Position numbers and translations under genes: made by a program. A stretch of DNA of 44,647 nt from Roseovarius sp. UBA6217 (GTDB lineage: Bacteria > Pseudomonadota > Alphaproteobacteria > Rhodobacterales > Rhodobacteraceae): assembly GCA_002421985.1 (NCBI GenBank), contig DISF01000014.1:1-44647 (forward strand). Direction: 5' to 3'. The notes beneath the pieces were generated by a model. The model ran no database searches, was not told the origin of the DNA, and worked only from the letters and a program-made list of their open reading frames with translations. Of this stretch, positions 44,543-44,647 are shown piece after piece (positions within the stretch are counted from its first letter, which is position 1; every line of letters begins with the position of its first letter).

Positions 44543-44647
44543 GAGACTGTGCAGAATTTTGTGCCCTGGCGTGGTAACCCCCTTATGAGGAGACCCACGT
44601 ATGAGCATCGACAAAGACCTTCTGGACCGACTGATGGAAGGCCGGTC
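44543..44647 (+). mobile_element. Left end of an IS256-family element inserted in the IS630 gene
   Basis: At about 44543 the IS630 reading frame breaks and GAGACTGTGCAGAATTTTGT begins. This is the wording expected of an IS256-type terminal inverted repeat. The transposase start follows 58 nt inside. The other end, and any target-site duplication, lie outside the window. The junction could be off by a few bases. Confidence 0.65.
44601..44647 (+). CDS. IS256-family transposase (5' end only)
   Basis: The first 15 codons read MSIDKDLLDRLMEGR, typical for the N-terminus of IS256-family (mutator-like) transposases. ATG 44601 has an AGGAG site at a good distance. The catalytic DDE domain is beyond the right edge, so integrity cannot be judged. 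Confidence 0.75.
   Translation, partial: MSIDKDLLDRLMEGR

Overview
The window looks like a chromosomal segment of a Roseobacter/Rhodobacter-type alphaproteobacterium (Rhodobacteraceae sensu lato). The evidence is high GC, dense 4-nt ATGA gene overlaps, the pckA/chvI/chvG/hprK/rapZ/EIIA/HPr locus, the trgA-trgB-cysK tellurite locus first described in Rhodobacter sphaeroides, a singlet-oxygen-type RpoE promoter in front of a photolyase-cfa operon, and a family-typical intergenic GC-rich repeat.

Layout. 1-1908 (minus): the first codons of etfB, pduO-type cobalamin adenosyltransferase, a twin-TM small protein and an SDR. 2142-4448 (plus): parC, with a 17-bp inverted repeat upstream. 4541-9953 (minus): the ChvG/ChvI two-component system, short HPr kinase, RapZ, Man-type EIIA, HPr and a lysophospholipid acyltransferase. 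10294-11892 (plus): pckA, divergent from chvI; three direct repeats at exact 20-bp spacing lie between them. 12284-20483 (minus): a tight seven-gene chain phr-cfa-trgA-trgB-cysK-mscS-alaX, apparently driven by an RpoE/ChrR-type promoter whose -35 element contains the stop codon of the preceding class-V aminotransferase gene. 21854-25206 (minus): a decayed BCCT transporter (internal deletion plus nonsense codon), an RHH protein, DUF4169, fumC, and traces of a copper-handling locus.

25285-44269 is the striking part: an accessory locus made of a nine-gene plus-strand operon (26957-42468) with flanking genes. It joins two modules. The first is Srf-like: two membrane proteins sharing a cytoplasmic N-terminal domain, one ending in a periplasmic trypsin-like protease and the other in a DUF2135-like beta domain; SrfB, an actin/Hsp70-fold ATPase; SrfC, a large P-loop GTPase; and a single-TM Sel1-like protein. 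The second is, in order, a periplasmic SH3-vWA protein, an ABC ATPase, a FtsX/MacB-type permease and a periplasmic formylglycine-generating-enzyme-like protein without catalytic cysteines. These are the parts of the PpkA-TagT-TagS-TagR envelope sensor that switches on type VI secretion in Pseudomonas, but here there is no kinase and no T6SS gene. A divergent peptidoglycan-binding-domain protein and two further envelope proteins flank the operon. My inference is an envelope-surveillance or envelope-remodelling machine: signals would be read in the periplasm by the vWA/TagR-like/ABC part, and the output would be driven in the cytosol by the SrfB ATPase and SrfC GTPase and in the periplasm by the protease. 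I do not know this combination as a described system.

The right edge (44338-44647) is an IS630-type transposase gene interrupted by an IS256-type element that runs out of the window.
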